From positions 1-64,000 of the forward strand of contig MPUH01000254.1 in NCBI GenBank assembly GCA_001970955.1: a DNA stretch of 64,000 nt, written 5' to 3'. A program made the position numbers and the translations under genes. The notes under the pieces are model-generated. The model was not told the origin of the DNA, searched no databases, and worked only from the letters and a program-made list of their open reading frames with translations. Positions 1 through 8,660 of this stretch are shown in pieces. This stretch comes from Stentor coeruleus. Lineage: Eukaryota; Ciliophora; Heterotrichea; Heterotrichida; Stentoridae. Each line of letters begins with the position of its first letter. The stretch's first letter is position 1.

Positions 1-354
1 AAGATCAAGTCTTTCAAGTTTTTTGCATTGGGTTATATATTCTGTATTTTTATTAGGTTTTATTAACTTTGTATCTTTATCACTACTACGCATTAAATAA
101 TAAACATTTAGGCTAAGCTTTAAGTTTGTTCTGTGGTTTTTGCAATCTTTTACTAGAAAATAAAAAAAAGAATTCACTTTTGGGATGATTTGGAAATAAG
201 ACTTTGTGTCTAGATAGTCTATGATTTCAATCCATAGATATTTCATTATTAATGGCGACTTGGAGGATTTTGATTCAGGGGTTATTTCGAGTAATTTTTT
301 GGAATCTCGATTTGGTTGATTATTAAGACTTTTTCTTCCTGTTTCTGATTCCAT
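1..354 (-). CDS. F-box-like/leucine-rich protein, partial (N-terminal 118 aa)
   Basis: An open frame runs from an ATG at 354 (context ATATAAATGG, the usual start context here) to the left edge with no stop, so the C-terminus is outside the window. After a polar, Ser/Lys-rich head of about 36 residues comes a hydrophobic helical stretch (YLWIEIIDYLDTKSYFQIIP, residues about 38-57) shaped like an F-box, the segment that binds Skp1 in SCF ubiquitin ligases. The last visible residues (CKKLERLDL) look like the start of a leucine-rich repeat, which would suit an F-box/LRR substrate receptor. The frame and start are seen directly. The F-box/LRR assignment is inference from a short match and could be wrong. 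Confidence 0.6.
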   Translation of the reverse strand, partial: MESETGRKSLNNQPNRDSKKLLEITPESKSSKSPLIMKYLWIEIIDYLDTKSYFQIIPKVNSFFYFLVKDCKNHRTNLKLSLNVYYLMRSSDKDTKLIKPNKNTEYITQCKKLERLDL

Positions 355-930
355 TTATATAAGGATCTTATAGGATTAGATAATATTAAAGGTAAGGAAA
401 TTTGTTAAGATGATTTTATATTTAATCTTCTTATATCATAACTTGACACACCAAAAAAATATTTACTAGCCAAACTGATTTGAATCCTACACAATCTTAT
501 ATAAGTCAAACCAAACTTAAAAAACTATATAAAAAACCCTATACTTAAAAGCATATCTTATAATCTAAAAAATACACCCAATCCACAACAATCTCTTTAA
601 ATCCCATAAAAAAACCTTATCATAACTTTTCTAAATACAAATTCTAAAAACATTCAACCGTAAAATCAAAGTTTACATCACAAAATATTTCTCATCATAA
701 AAATCCTATACAAAAACATCATCAAAATAATCTTCCTCAAACAAAAAACCCTAAAAACCTCATCCTAAGAATTCCCCAATTCTAAAAATCGATTCTTCAT
801 AAACTCAAAAACTAATCTTTAATTTCCAATTCTAAGACTTAAACAATCAAAAAAAACATCAGCAAACCTAGTATAAAAACCTAAAATCTCAGCAAATCAA
901 CTAGATCAGCCCATATTCCAAAGTAAATAA
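355..930. promoter_or_regulatory. divergent intergenic region (F-box-like and NF-YA genes)
   Basis: No coding potential was seen. The left part (to about 430) is G-rich and the right part is C-rich with almost no G, which is the pattern expected when both flanking genes have C-rich 5' flanks on their own strands. It must hold both promoters. No TATA-like element could be singled out from the AT-rich background. Confidence 0.5.
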
Positions 931-1359
931 ATGGCCAATCAGAATTCGTATAGCAATTGCATAAAGCGGGATAGTCTTGACACACTAGGATTGAAAGATA
1001 TAGAAATAGATACACTTCCATATGTACCAGAGCCTTTATATTATAAAGTTGATCTTCCTCCAACAGTGAAATGCATACTGCCTCCTAAATTTTTAGAAGA
1101 AGAACCATTATTGGTAAATCCAAAGCAATATGAACGAATAATTAAACGCAGAATAGCTAGAAATAAAGGTAAAGAAGTGATGAAAGCTTCTAAAAAGCAT
1201 TACAAACATGAGTCTAGACATTTACATGCTTGTAAAAGAAAAAGGACAATTGGAGGGAAATTTTTGCCTAAAGAAGGTGATAATAAATCGAAAAAGAAGG
1301 TAAAATATAGTAAATATTCTGCTGCTTGTGTCCTTTATGGATATACTCCAGACGATTAA
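931..1359 (+). CDS. NF-YA (HAP2/CBF-B) CCAAT-binding transcription factor subunit
   Basis: This 142-aa protein carries the conserved NF-YA core at about residues 57-112. The NF-YB/NF-YC interaction helix is EEPLLVNPKQYERIIKRRIA and the DNA-contacting part is HESRHLHACKRKRTIGGKF, both close to the family consensus. NF-YA joins the histone-fold NF-YB/NF-YC dimer and reads CCAAT boxes in the nucleus. The protein is much shorter than animal NF-YA because it lacks the Gln-rich activation domain; the tail is Lys-rich. The start follows CAAAGTAAATAA, a leader also found at the SH3 gene at 11799. The only doubt is which NF-YA paralog it is. Confidence 0.93.
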   Translation: MANQNSYSNCIKRDSLDTLGLKDIEIDTLPYVPEPLYYKVDLPPTVKCILPPKFLEEEPLLVNPKQYERIIKRRIARNKGKEVMKASKKHYKHESRHLHACKRKRTIGGKFLPKEGDNKSKKKVKYSKYSAACVLYGYTPDD

Positions 1360-1849
1360 ATACAGTTAATAAAAATGGAAATTAGTTTAAAATCATAGAG
1401 GATGAGAAAGTTGGATTTTTTAGTTTTTTTTTTAAGAAGAAGATAAGGTTAGGTTTGATATAAGATGGATATTGGATTATAGAGTTTTTATTTTTTAGGG
1501 AAGTGGGTTTTGAAATTAGGTTATAGAAGTTGAGATATTGATGGATTTAACGTTTTTATGTCAAAGATATGGGATTTTGTAATATAATAGATTTGATTAT
1601 GGAAAAGGGTAGTTGGGGTTTGTGATCATGGATTAATGATGTGAAGAGGTGGTGGTTATATTGACTGTTGGATAAAACCCATTTTTTAAAGGAGGGTTTG
1701 ATTGCTTGAGGATAATTTGATATTATGAATAGGATAAACAATCATGAATTTTTGTTTGTTGAAATACAAATTTTAAAAATAGCTAAATAGCAAAACTTTT
1801 AATCATATATGTATTAACTAGATATCATTTCAACTATATCAAACCAGTC
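1360..1849. other. convergent intergenic region, G/T-rich
   Basis: This lies between the 3' ends of NF-YA and the Brl1/Brr6 gene. Most of it is G/T-rich and nearly free of C on the plus strand (by eye 28 G to 1 C in 1381-1500), with a short C-containing stretch next to the minus-strand gene. Reading frames here appear to be artefacts of the skewed composition. No terminator motif was identified. Confidence 0.5.
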
Positions 1850-2413
1850 CTAGCTAGTTTTTTTTGAGCAAACATTCAGGACAACAATTATTCCAATACC
1901 AAACAAAAGCGTATAAACCAAAAATCCTTTACTAGACCGTCCAGCAAAAGTTTTCCCCCAACTTGCCATCATTTCAACAAATAATTCTATATAAAACACT
2001 CTCTTTGGGTCTTGATTTAAGCATATCTCCCATTCTAAGCACTGTTTTTCAGTAACAGGCACCCTATCTTCTGGATGACACCTATTTGCAAGATAATTTC
2101 TCGTGCATTCATTCACAATAAGTTCATTCTCAATAACCTTAGCTTTAACTCTGTTATTAAATTCTAAATAAGTCATAACAACCACACTGCATATTATAAT
2201 TGAGAAAAACAAAACAGCAGTAGGTCCCCAACTCTTTTTACTAGGTCTCTTATCATTATCATAACCAGAATCATACTTAATTACTTGAACTTTATCTTCA
2301 AAAACTGGTTTAGTATGATTTAAAAGCATAATATTTTCAATAATAGTATCATAAGAAACCTTTAATCCATTCCACACCAATTCTTTACCTTTTGCTTTAT
2401 CATAAACATCCAT
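1850..2413 (-). CDS. Brl1/Brr6-family nuclear-envelope protein
   Basis: This 187-aa protein has two membrane segments (about 63-84 and 163-181) around a luminal domain with four cysteines (C103, C112, C125, C131) and the motifs RVPVTEKQCLEWEICLNQDP and SWGKTFAGRSSKGF. This is the Brr6/Brl1 disulfide domain. In yeasts these proteins act in the inner nuclear membrane during nuclear pore insertion and lipid homeostasis. All four cysteines and both membrane spans are present. It is the last gene of a tight minus-strand trio, starting only 31 nt after the stop of the MULE-domain gene. The start context is TATAAATGG. The role in this organism is inferred from the family. Confidence 0.88.
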   Translation of the reverse strand: MDVYDKAKGKELVWNGLKVSYDTIIENIMLLNHTKPVFEDKVQVIKYDSGYDNDKRPSKKSWGPTAVLFFSIIICSVVVMTYLEFNNRVKAKVIENELIVNECTRNYLANRCHPEDRVPVTEKQCLEWEICLNQDPKRVFYIELFVEMMASWGKTFAGRSSKGFLVYTLLFGIGIIVVLNVCSKKTS

Positions 2414-2444
2414 TTATACACCTTATCTATTCACTTTATAAACT

Positions 2445-3605
2445 TTAAAGAATTACTTCATTCTTAGCCTTTTCAGCTTTTTCTTCTCTATATCTTTTTC
2501 TTCTTATAGCATAATTACTAATAATATCTTCACAAATCACATCTTTTGATATCAAAGATTTTTTATAATCTTCAAAATGAGCTAAGCATGCTAAGCTTTT
2601 TCTCTGTGGTAATGCATTATGTTCATTAGCCACCATAAGTTTCTCAGCTAATTCAATATAATCCCAATTATCAACAAGTCCAAAAATATCAGCAACAGCT
2701 GTTGCTATAGGTAATGTCCCCATACTTCTATCAAAAAAATATTTCTCAGGTAATTCTGGTCTGGGTATTCTTTCCATATTAACCTCAGCAACTTTACTAC
2801 TAAAATGTTTTTCTTCTGCTATTATAACTTTTTCTATCATACTATCAAGCATTGTAATATTATAAGTTTTCATTAATTGTTTAAAACGATAATGATAACC
2901 TTCAATTGCTGGTGTGGCCATTCTAAATATTGAATCATTTTTCAGATGTTTAAAAGTCATTTCATTATGAAATCGTCCGTGTTTATTTATGAAATCATTT
3001 TCTATTTGATGGATGATTTTGCTAAATGCTTCTTGGTCGATTTTGCTTTTGAGGAAAGTCCATTGATTGAGAAAATCATCATGATCAAGCATGGAGATTA
3101 TCATGAAATATGATATGAAAAAGTTAATCATTCGAGTTAAACCTGCGGTTTTGTACCCGAGAACTGCGCATTTGATGAGTTTGGATTCATTGTGTAGGAG
3201 ACGGATTTTGAAAGCAAAACATCCAAATATCCGCTGACATGTTGGGAAAGACTTTTTTATGACATTTCGTAGGCTGGAATCGTAGTCAACAACTATTGTG
3301 CTTGGGGTGAATTGGAATGGGGATTTTGTTTGGAGGATATAAAAAAACCTCCTATAAATCTCAGGGAAAGGTGCTGAGGGTAAAGCTGGGTAGATGCCGA
3401 AAAAGCAAGGGACGAGGACATTGGTATTGAAATCCTGACACAAAATTACAAGCAAATTCGTTGTTGAAGGGAGTTTTTGTCTTGTAAAATTTATTGGCCA
3501 TATGTCGATGTACCAACTTGATGATTGACTAAGCATTTTTAGTTGCCATTCAGTAGTAAAGTACTTACATTGTTCGAAAATCTCTCTAAAATATACTTCA
3601 CCCAT
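2445..3605 (-). CDS. MULE-transposase-domain-like protein
   Basis: This 386-aa protein has the layout of a MULE (Mutator-like) transposase core: a stretch with LLVILCQDFNTNVLVPCFF, then PEIYRRFFYIL, then TIVVDYDSSLRNVIKKSFP followed by a Cys-Phe-Ala-Phe motif where MULEs usually have CxxH. The second acidic residue (VVDYD) is plausible, but the expected His after the Cys is not obvious. No SWIM finger, terminal inverted repeats or target-site duplication was seen, and base composition matches neighbouring genes. It may be a domesticated transposase-derived host protein, and activity is doubtful. It sits between a C2H2 protein (62 nt upstream) and Brl1/Brr6 (31 nt downstream). Confidence 0.7.
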   Translation of the reverse strand: MGEVYFREIFEQCKYFTTEWQLKMLSQSSSWYIDIWPINFTRQKLPSTTNLLVILCQDFNTNVLVPCFFGIYPALPSAPFPEIYRRFFYILQTKSPFQFTPSTIVVDYDSSLRNVIKKSFPTCQRIFGCFAFKIRLLHNESKLIKCAVLGYKTAGLTRMINFFISYFMIISMLDHDDFLNQWTFLKSKIDQEAFSKIIHQIENDFINKHGRFHNEMTFKHLKNDSIFRMATPAIEGYHYRFKQLMKTYNITMLDSMIEKVIIAEEKHFSSKVAEVNMERIPRPELPEKYFFDRSMGTLPIATAVADIFGLVDNWDYIELAEKLMVANEHNALPQRKSLACLAHFEDYKKSLISKDVICEDIISNYAIRRKRYREEKAEKAKNEVIL

Positions 3606-3666
3606 ATTTTTTAATCTATTAACTTAGATAATAAGATAGTATTAAAAGATTTTTCTATTATTTTAA

Positions 3667-4050
3667 CTATTTTCTGCCTATAATCAGAGCAGATAATATA
3701 TCTGGATTTAATGGCAGTTTATGCTTTTTGGTTAAGCATTTTCGTTCGTCTTCAATTTTTGGAAGGACTGGAATTTTTAAAATACTTGTTGGTGAGATTA
3801 TTGATTTTTCATCCTCGTAATGGTCAGATAAGAGGAATCTATACCTTGGGATATCCTGTTGAATTAGATTGTTATGATCAAGATTGTGGGTTAAGAGATC
3901 TTGAGCGGAAGTAAAGAATAATTTGCAAGTTGTACAGTTGAAAACTTCGTGGTCCAAATGACTAGTGTTAATATGACGTACCAAATTTGCTTGTGACTGG
4001 TACTGCTTTTCACAGTCTTTGTAGTAACATTTAAACCATGATCCATTCAT
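3667..4050 (-). CDS. two-finger C2H2 zinc-finger protein
   Basis: This 127-aa protein has two C2H2 fingers near its N-terminus: CYYKDCEKQYQ ending HINTSH, and CTTCKLFFT ending HNLDH. The rest is polar and Lys-rich without a recognised domain. It may bind nucleic acid; no target can be inferred. It is the first gene of the minus-strand trio and ends 61 nt before the MULE-domain gene. Because DNA-binding fingers often accompany MULE transposases, a functional link is conceivable, but the 61-nt spacer has intergenic composition and no 15-nt intron consensus, so I call two separate genes. Confidence 0.82.
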   Translation of the reverse strand: MNGSWFKCYYKDCEKQYQSQANLVRHINTSHLDHEVFNCTTCKLFFTSAQDLLTHNLDHNNLIQQDIPRYRFLLSDHYEDEKSIISPTSILKIPVLPKIEDERKCLTKKHKLPLNPDILSALIIGRK

Positions 4051-4325
4051 TTTTAGGAATTATATAATCCATCAAATTGCCTAATCTTTCTGAAAATCTT
4101 CAAATAAAAATTGAGTCTCTACTTAAAAGTTCATAATATCAATATCTAATTATATAAAACCTACAAACTAAATCTCAAAAACTACAAAATCTTGCAAAAC
4201 CTCACAAAACTTCACAACACCTTAATACCCATAAATTCAACCAAAATATCCATCAACATAAAAAGCCTAACTAAAAATCAAAACTATCATTCTTTCTATA
4301 TTCATAACATATAAAAAGCATATAA
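4051..4325. promoter_or_regulatory. divergent promoter region (C2H2 gene and DSP gene)
   Basis: These 275 nt separate two divergent starts. The right two-thirds is A/C-rich with little G, typical of 5' flanks of plus-strand genes in this window, and ends in CATATAAATG. No other feature was seen. Confidence 0.45.
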
Positions 4326-5042
4326 ATGTCACGAGCTCCTCCTCCTCCTCCACCACCTCCACCTCGTACAATTTCTGCCTACACAGGACTTCAAACAAAA
4401 TCCTGCACATCATTAGAAGCTGAATTAGAAGCTCGTGTTCATCGTAGTGAAGACATTTATTTAGATTGCGCAACAAGTTTATTTGGCTTTGAAATGCCAG
4501 AAAAACCTATTGATTTCTATATATGTAAACTTTGTTCTAATCGAGTAACAAATCAAAACGCTCATTTAAATACTCATATTTGTGAGATATTTCCTTGGTT
4601 ATATATTGGATCTATGAATAATGCTTTTGATTTAATTGAAATAAAACATGTTGAACCTACAGTTATAATCAATTGTACAAGTGAATGCACGAATAATTTC
4701 CAAAACACTTTCAAGTATTATAATTTCCCTATTGCTGATTCAGCGAATAACATTTATTTAATAAAAGAAGCTGGATTTTTGATTGAAAATTTACATTTAG
4801 ATGGAGAAAAAGTGCTTATTCACTGTATACAAGGTGCTTGTAGGGCTCCATGTGTAGTGATGTTTTATTTGATGAGATTTCATGGGATGAGTTTAAGAGA
4901 AGCTTATGGTTTTGTAAAAGATAGGAGAACTATTGTGAGGATAAGGAGGAATTTACTTAATGAACTAATAGAAATCGAAAAAGAGATTTTTGGAATGGCA
5001 AGTTTAGCTGTTGAAGAAATATGGCAAAGTGAAGATGATTAG
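4326..5042 (+). CDS. dual-specificity protein phosphatase with Zn-finger-like insert
   Basis: This 238-aa protein has a polyproline tract (residues 5-13), a C2H2-like element (C67, C70, H80, H84) and a DSP catalytic domain at about 86-225. The P-loop HCIQGACR at 166-173 gives nucleophile C167 and R173, and D138 in FPIADSANN is the likely general acid. A catalytically competent cysteine phosphatase is expected. The residue after the P-loop arginine is Ala where Ser/Thr is usual, which could slow phosphoenzyme hydrolysis. Substrate is unknown. It heads a plus-strand tandem, with 66 nt to the next gene. The zinc-site idea is inference. Confidence 0.9.
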   Translation: MSRAPPPPPPPPPRTISAYTGLQTKSCTSLEAELEARVHRSEDIYLDCATSLFGFEMPEKPIDFYICKLCSNRVTNQNAHLNTHICEIFPWLYIGSMNNAFDLIEIKHVEPTVIINCTSECTNNFQNTFKYYNFPIADSANNIYLIKEAGFLIENLHLDGEKVLIHCIQGACRAPCVVMFYLMRFHGMSLREAYGFVKDRRTIVRIRRNLLNELIEIEKEIFGMASLAVEEIWQSEDD

Positions 5043-5108
5043 TTTGCAGTATTATATAAAATTATATACATATCATTCATCCTTATTACTATTAGAATAT
5101 ATTTATAA

Positions 5109-6488
5109 ATGGTTTTATTGTTGATATTTTTCTCTAGCGTATTTGCTAAACTTACTGTGATTGAGCCTCAAGAACTAAAAAACAAATTCACCGAACTTGA
5201 AACTGGAGTTATTCCTTCATCTCTTGCGAACTTCGGAAATCCTCCTTATGGCAGCCATATAATAGGTCGTCTATATGCATATAAAGAAACAAATATAACA
5301 GGTTGTATCCAACTCCCACCTATAAATTTTGAACATGGTTCAACTATAACAAATTATCCTATTCTTATATTAGATCGTGGGAACTGTTCATTTGTAGTAA
5401 AAGTTCGCAATGCTCAAACAATCGGTGCTTCTGCAGTTATAATAATAGATAATAATATAGAAGACCCAGAAAAAGTAATGATGATAGACGATGGTACAGC
5501 AGGGAATATCTATATCCCATCAATGCTGATTAGTAAAAACAATGGGCAATTATTAAAAAATTTCACCCTATCTCATCAGTCTTTAAAAATCCGTGTGCAA
5601 ATGACATTTGAAATGCCAAATCCTGACAACCGAGTTGAGTATGAAATATGGATGTCAAGCGAAAACACTGAGCTCCGAGAATTCCTTTCAGATTTTTCTC
5701 AACATGGGAAAAAACTTATCCCAAACACTCAAATGACCCCTCATTATGTATTATGGTATTCAGTTGAAAGATCAAAAGAAGGTTTTATAACTGAACATAA
5801 AGATTGTCTTAGTGGAGGAAGGTATTGTGCCCCAGATCCTGATCTTGATAATGGTCCAAGAACAGGTAGAGAAATAGTATTAGAAAACCTAAGACAAATA
5901 TGTTTATACAATTACCTTACTGAAAATAAAAAGCTTAATTTATGGTGGGATTATATATCAAAATTTAAAGAATGTACTAATAACAACTTCAACACAAAAT
6001 GTTCAGAATCGATTTTAACCAATATAGGAATTAAAAATACTCTTATACAAGAATGTATTGATAATAGTGTATTAGGATCAGATATTAAAATAAATGATAA
6101 TTCTTTACTTAGACAAGAACGTGAAGCTATGCTTGCTAGAGGAATTTTCTTTTACCCATCACTTATTATTAACAATCAAACTTTTAGAGGAGATTTAGAA
6201 TCTGTTGAAGTTATGACAGCTATTTGTGCTGGGTTTAAAGATCAACCGAATTATTGTTTAGAATATTTTGATAGTATATCTGATAAGAATATTGATAATG
6301 ATGAAGGAAGATTTAACCCTAAAACTGTAGCTTTGATTATATTATTTTCACTGATAGTCTTTGTAGTTATTTTGTTTTTGTATAGAAAGTGGCTTAGAAG
6401 AGATATGAATCAAAGGATGAAAATTGAAATTACTAAAGCTGTAAGTCAATACATTGCCCTTACTGAGAATAGTGTTGGTAATGAATAA
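5109..6488 (+). CDS. vacuolar sorting receptor-like protein (PA domain, type I membrane)
   Basis: This 459-aa protein has a signal peptide (MVLLLIFFSSVFA), a protease-associated domain (LILDRGNCSFVVKVRNAQTI; about 90-170), a central region with the VSR hallmark VEYEIWMSSEN, a Cys-containing luminal part, one membrane span (about 406-426) and a short basic tail. This order matches plant BP-80/VSR receptors, which carry soluble cargo from Golgi to lytic compartments. The EGF repeats of plant VSRs are not evident, making it shorter. No strict YxxPhi sorting motif was recognised in the tail. Cargo might include lysosomal or granule proteins; that part is inference. Confidence 0.83.
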   Translation: MVLLLIFFSSVFAKLTVIEPQELKNKFTELETGVIPSSLANFGNPPYGSHIIGRLYAYKETNITGCIQLPPINFEHGSTITNYPILILDRGNCSFVVKVRNAQTIGASAVIIIDNNIEDPEKVMMIDDGTAGNIYIPSMLISKNNGQLLKNFTLSHQSLKIRVQMTFEMPNPDNRVEYEIWMSSENTELREFLSDFSQHGKKLIPNTQMTPHYVLWYSVERSKEGFITEHKDCLSGGRYCAPDPDLDNGPRTGREIVLENLRQICLYNYLTENKKLNLWWDYISKFKECTNNNFNTKCSESILTNIGIKNTLIQECIDNSVLGSDIKINDNSLLRQEREAMLARGIFFYPSLIINNQTFRGDLESVEVMTAICAGFKDQPNYCLEYFDSISDKNIDNDEGRFNPKTVALIILFSLIVFVVILFLYRKWLRRDMNQRMKIEITKAVSQYIALTENSVGNE

Positions 6489-6544
6489 AATTTAGATAAT
6501 ACATTTAGATAGGTAGAGAAAAAGAGTTTATTTTAATATAGAAA

Positions 6545-7876
6545 ATGTATGCGGTTGACCTTACAAAAGGAAAAATCAAACATGCTATAGTTGAATTAGG
6601 TATTAATACTGAGCTTTTGAAATTAAAAAACCTTCAAGACTTCCGTGATGAGGATTTGAATGATGAAGTTGCTAATTTGAGATATGATTATTATACAAGA
6701 AAACAGTTAGATCTAGTTAAAAAGATTAATGATAAAGTTAGAGAAAGTATGCTCAAACCACAAAAGTCTATTAACACCCGTCCTGTAACTTTTATGACCC
6801 AAATAACTGAGATTGATCAAAGCAAAATATCAGAAGTCGACAAATTAAAAATGATACAACAACGAAAGCTCATAAACAGCTTAAAAGATATAGAAAGAAA
6901 TATTATTGGAGGGTTAGAAATTGACAAACGTGTTGAGAAGTCTCGAGAAGCGAAACAAAAACACTTATCAATGAAGACAGTTCGAAAAGCAACAATGGAA
7001 AAATTCAAAGAAAAACAAGTAGAAAACCTGATGAAAATCAAAAAAACTGAAGAAAAAAGAACTACAAAAACCCGTTATTCAACTTCAACACCCAAAGTTC
7101 AAAGGACAAACTCAGGAGAATATTATTTCAAAGATACTTATTTTAATGAAGCAGACCCAAAAATCGAAGAAAAAATGCAAAACTATGAAGCCAGAATGAA
7201 AAAATCGCAGGCAGTCCGTGAAAACCAAATAAACTTAAAAAAAACAGCCGTGACAAAACTCTTAGAAAAATTCCCCCCGAAACAAAGAGAAAACAGTTTA
7301 GAAAACGAAAGCGAAAAAATCATAAAACTTATAAACAAACAGGAAGCATTTAAAGAAAGACATGATAATATGCTTGCGTATCAACAGTCAAAAAGGCTTA
7401 AGGTTAAAAATGATATGGAAAAACGTTTTGAAGATGTGAAGAAAAAGTTGAAAAATATGGATTTACATGATGAAAAAGATATGGTTTTAAAGAGAAAAAA
7501 TGCAAAATCCGAACAGATTTTGAAGCAAAAACATAATGAATGGGTGAAAAAACTGGAAATAAGAAGTGAAGTGCATAGGTTAAAGGAAGAAAGTATTGCT
7601 ATTGAACTTGAAAGGATAAATAATATGGTGTAAAAGATATTTAGGAGATATAAAAGAGATCAGGTTATGGATAAAAGGTATTTATCAGTTGGGAAGATTG
7701 ATAGGATTTATAAGATGAAGGAAAGGAAGGCCCAAAAAACTATGGATAAGATGTATAAAAGTATGATTGAGAGAGAAAAAATAAATGAGATTATAATAAA
7801 TGTATCTAAAAGTCCTGATTATAAACATTTGCGTAAGAAGATTGATGAGTTAGAAGAGGTAATAAATACAAGTTAA
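6545..7876 (+). CDS. basic coiled-coil protein, two exons
   Basis: Exon 1 is 6545-7629 and exon 2 is 7645-7876, joined across a 15-nt intron. Splicing removes an in-frame TAA and gives 438 aa. The protein is almost wholly helical, rich in Lys, Glu and Arg, with heptad-like stretches from about residue 100 to the end and no recognised catalytic domain. It follows the sorting-receptor gene by 56 nt. A role as a cytoskeletal or ciliary structural protein is plausible from composition only. Without the intron the tail at 7667-7876 would look like a separate small gene, but the frame is continuous after splicing. Confidence 0.82.
7630..7644 (+). other. 15-nt spliceosomal intron
   Basis: The sequence is GTAAAAGATATTTAG, fitting GTAANNNNNANNYAG with A at position 10. 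It contains the stop that would otherwise end the first frame. Removal joins GT|G into a Val codon and keeps the frame. Confidence 0.88.
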
Positions 7877-8660
7877 ATTAGGCTTTTAAAGATAAGTTGT
7901 TGGGGAAAAGTAATAAAGTAGTTTTAGATTTTAATAGGGGAGTTATTGAGATGAGGTGGCTGGGTTTATTATTTTTGCATGTTGTAAGAATTTTTGGAAA
8001 TATATTTTATATCAAATTTAATAAATTCTATTCTATGACAATATTCACCTATTTGCTATATAATCTTATAACTTTCAACTCCTTTCATTCAACTCAATAA
8101 ATAGCAACTACAATCTATCAGATTAACAAAATCTTCATAAACTTGTATTCCCCACGCAAAAATATTCTTAAAAAGATATGACCTTTCTTCAACAAATTCT
8201 AATATCTACCTTATTCACCCTTACTCAATTTCCCTTCATCATTACCTCCACTCTTTTTCCTCCAAAACTCATCTTCCATTATTAAAAAACCCAAAATCTC
8301 AAGCTGTACTTCAACAAACTCTATCAAACTCCATTTTTTTCCATCCAAAACACCATAAACCATTCTCTTCTTTCCGACCTCAAACATCCTATCAAATCCT
8401 ATATTCCATCTCAATCTCTATTTTCATCAACCAAAACCCAAAATCATCCAAAAATCTATCATCCCCAAAAACATAAACCCAAAACATAAAAAACCTTAAA
8501 CTCTAAACTTAACACCCAAAAACTTATTCTAAACTAAAATCATATAATAAAATCAAAACTATAAACACAAAACTAATAGTCTTTTATTCTAATTCTCCAT
8601 GTTTATATGTTCTAAACGCATTATATCATAGCATTTGATGGTCGTAATTATGACTTATAA
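7877..8660. other. intergenic region with G-rich to C-rich switch
   Basis: This lies between two plus-strand genes. To about 7990 it is G/T-rich (3' flank), and by 8101 it is C-rich. 8401-8580 holds about 45 C and 1 G by eye, the clearest 5'-flank skew in the window. Short frames on both strands look like composition artefacts. The promoter of the carboxylase gene should lie in the C-rich half. Confidence 0.5.

Noticed and set aside
3437-3451. Minus-strand GTAATTTTGTGTCAG as an intron in the MULE-domain gene
   Set aside because: Position 10 is not A, and the encoded VILCQ fits the hydrophobic strand expected in the MULE core.
3606-3666. Fusion of the C2H2 protein and MULE-domain protein into one gene
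   Set aside because: The 61-nt spacer is AT-rich with stops and has no 15-nt intron consensus.
7897-8100. 67-codon plus-strand frame after the coiled-coil gene
   Set aside because: It lies in a G/T-rich 3' flank, opens at a non-ATG codon in poor context and has no recognisable protein features.
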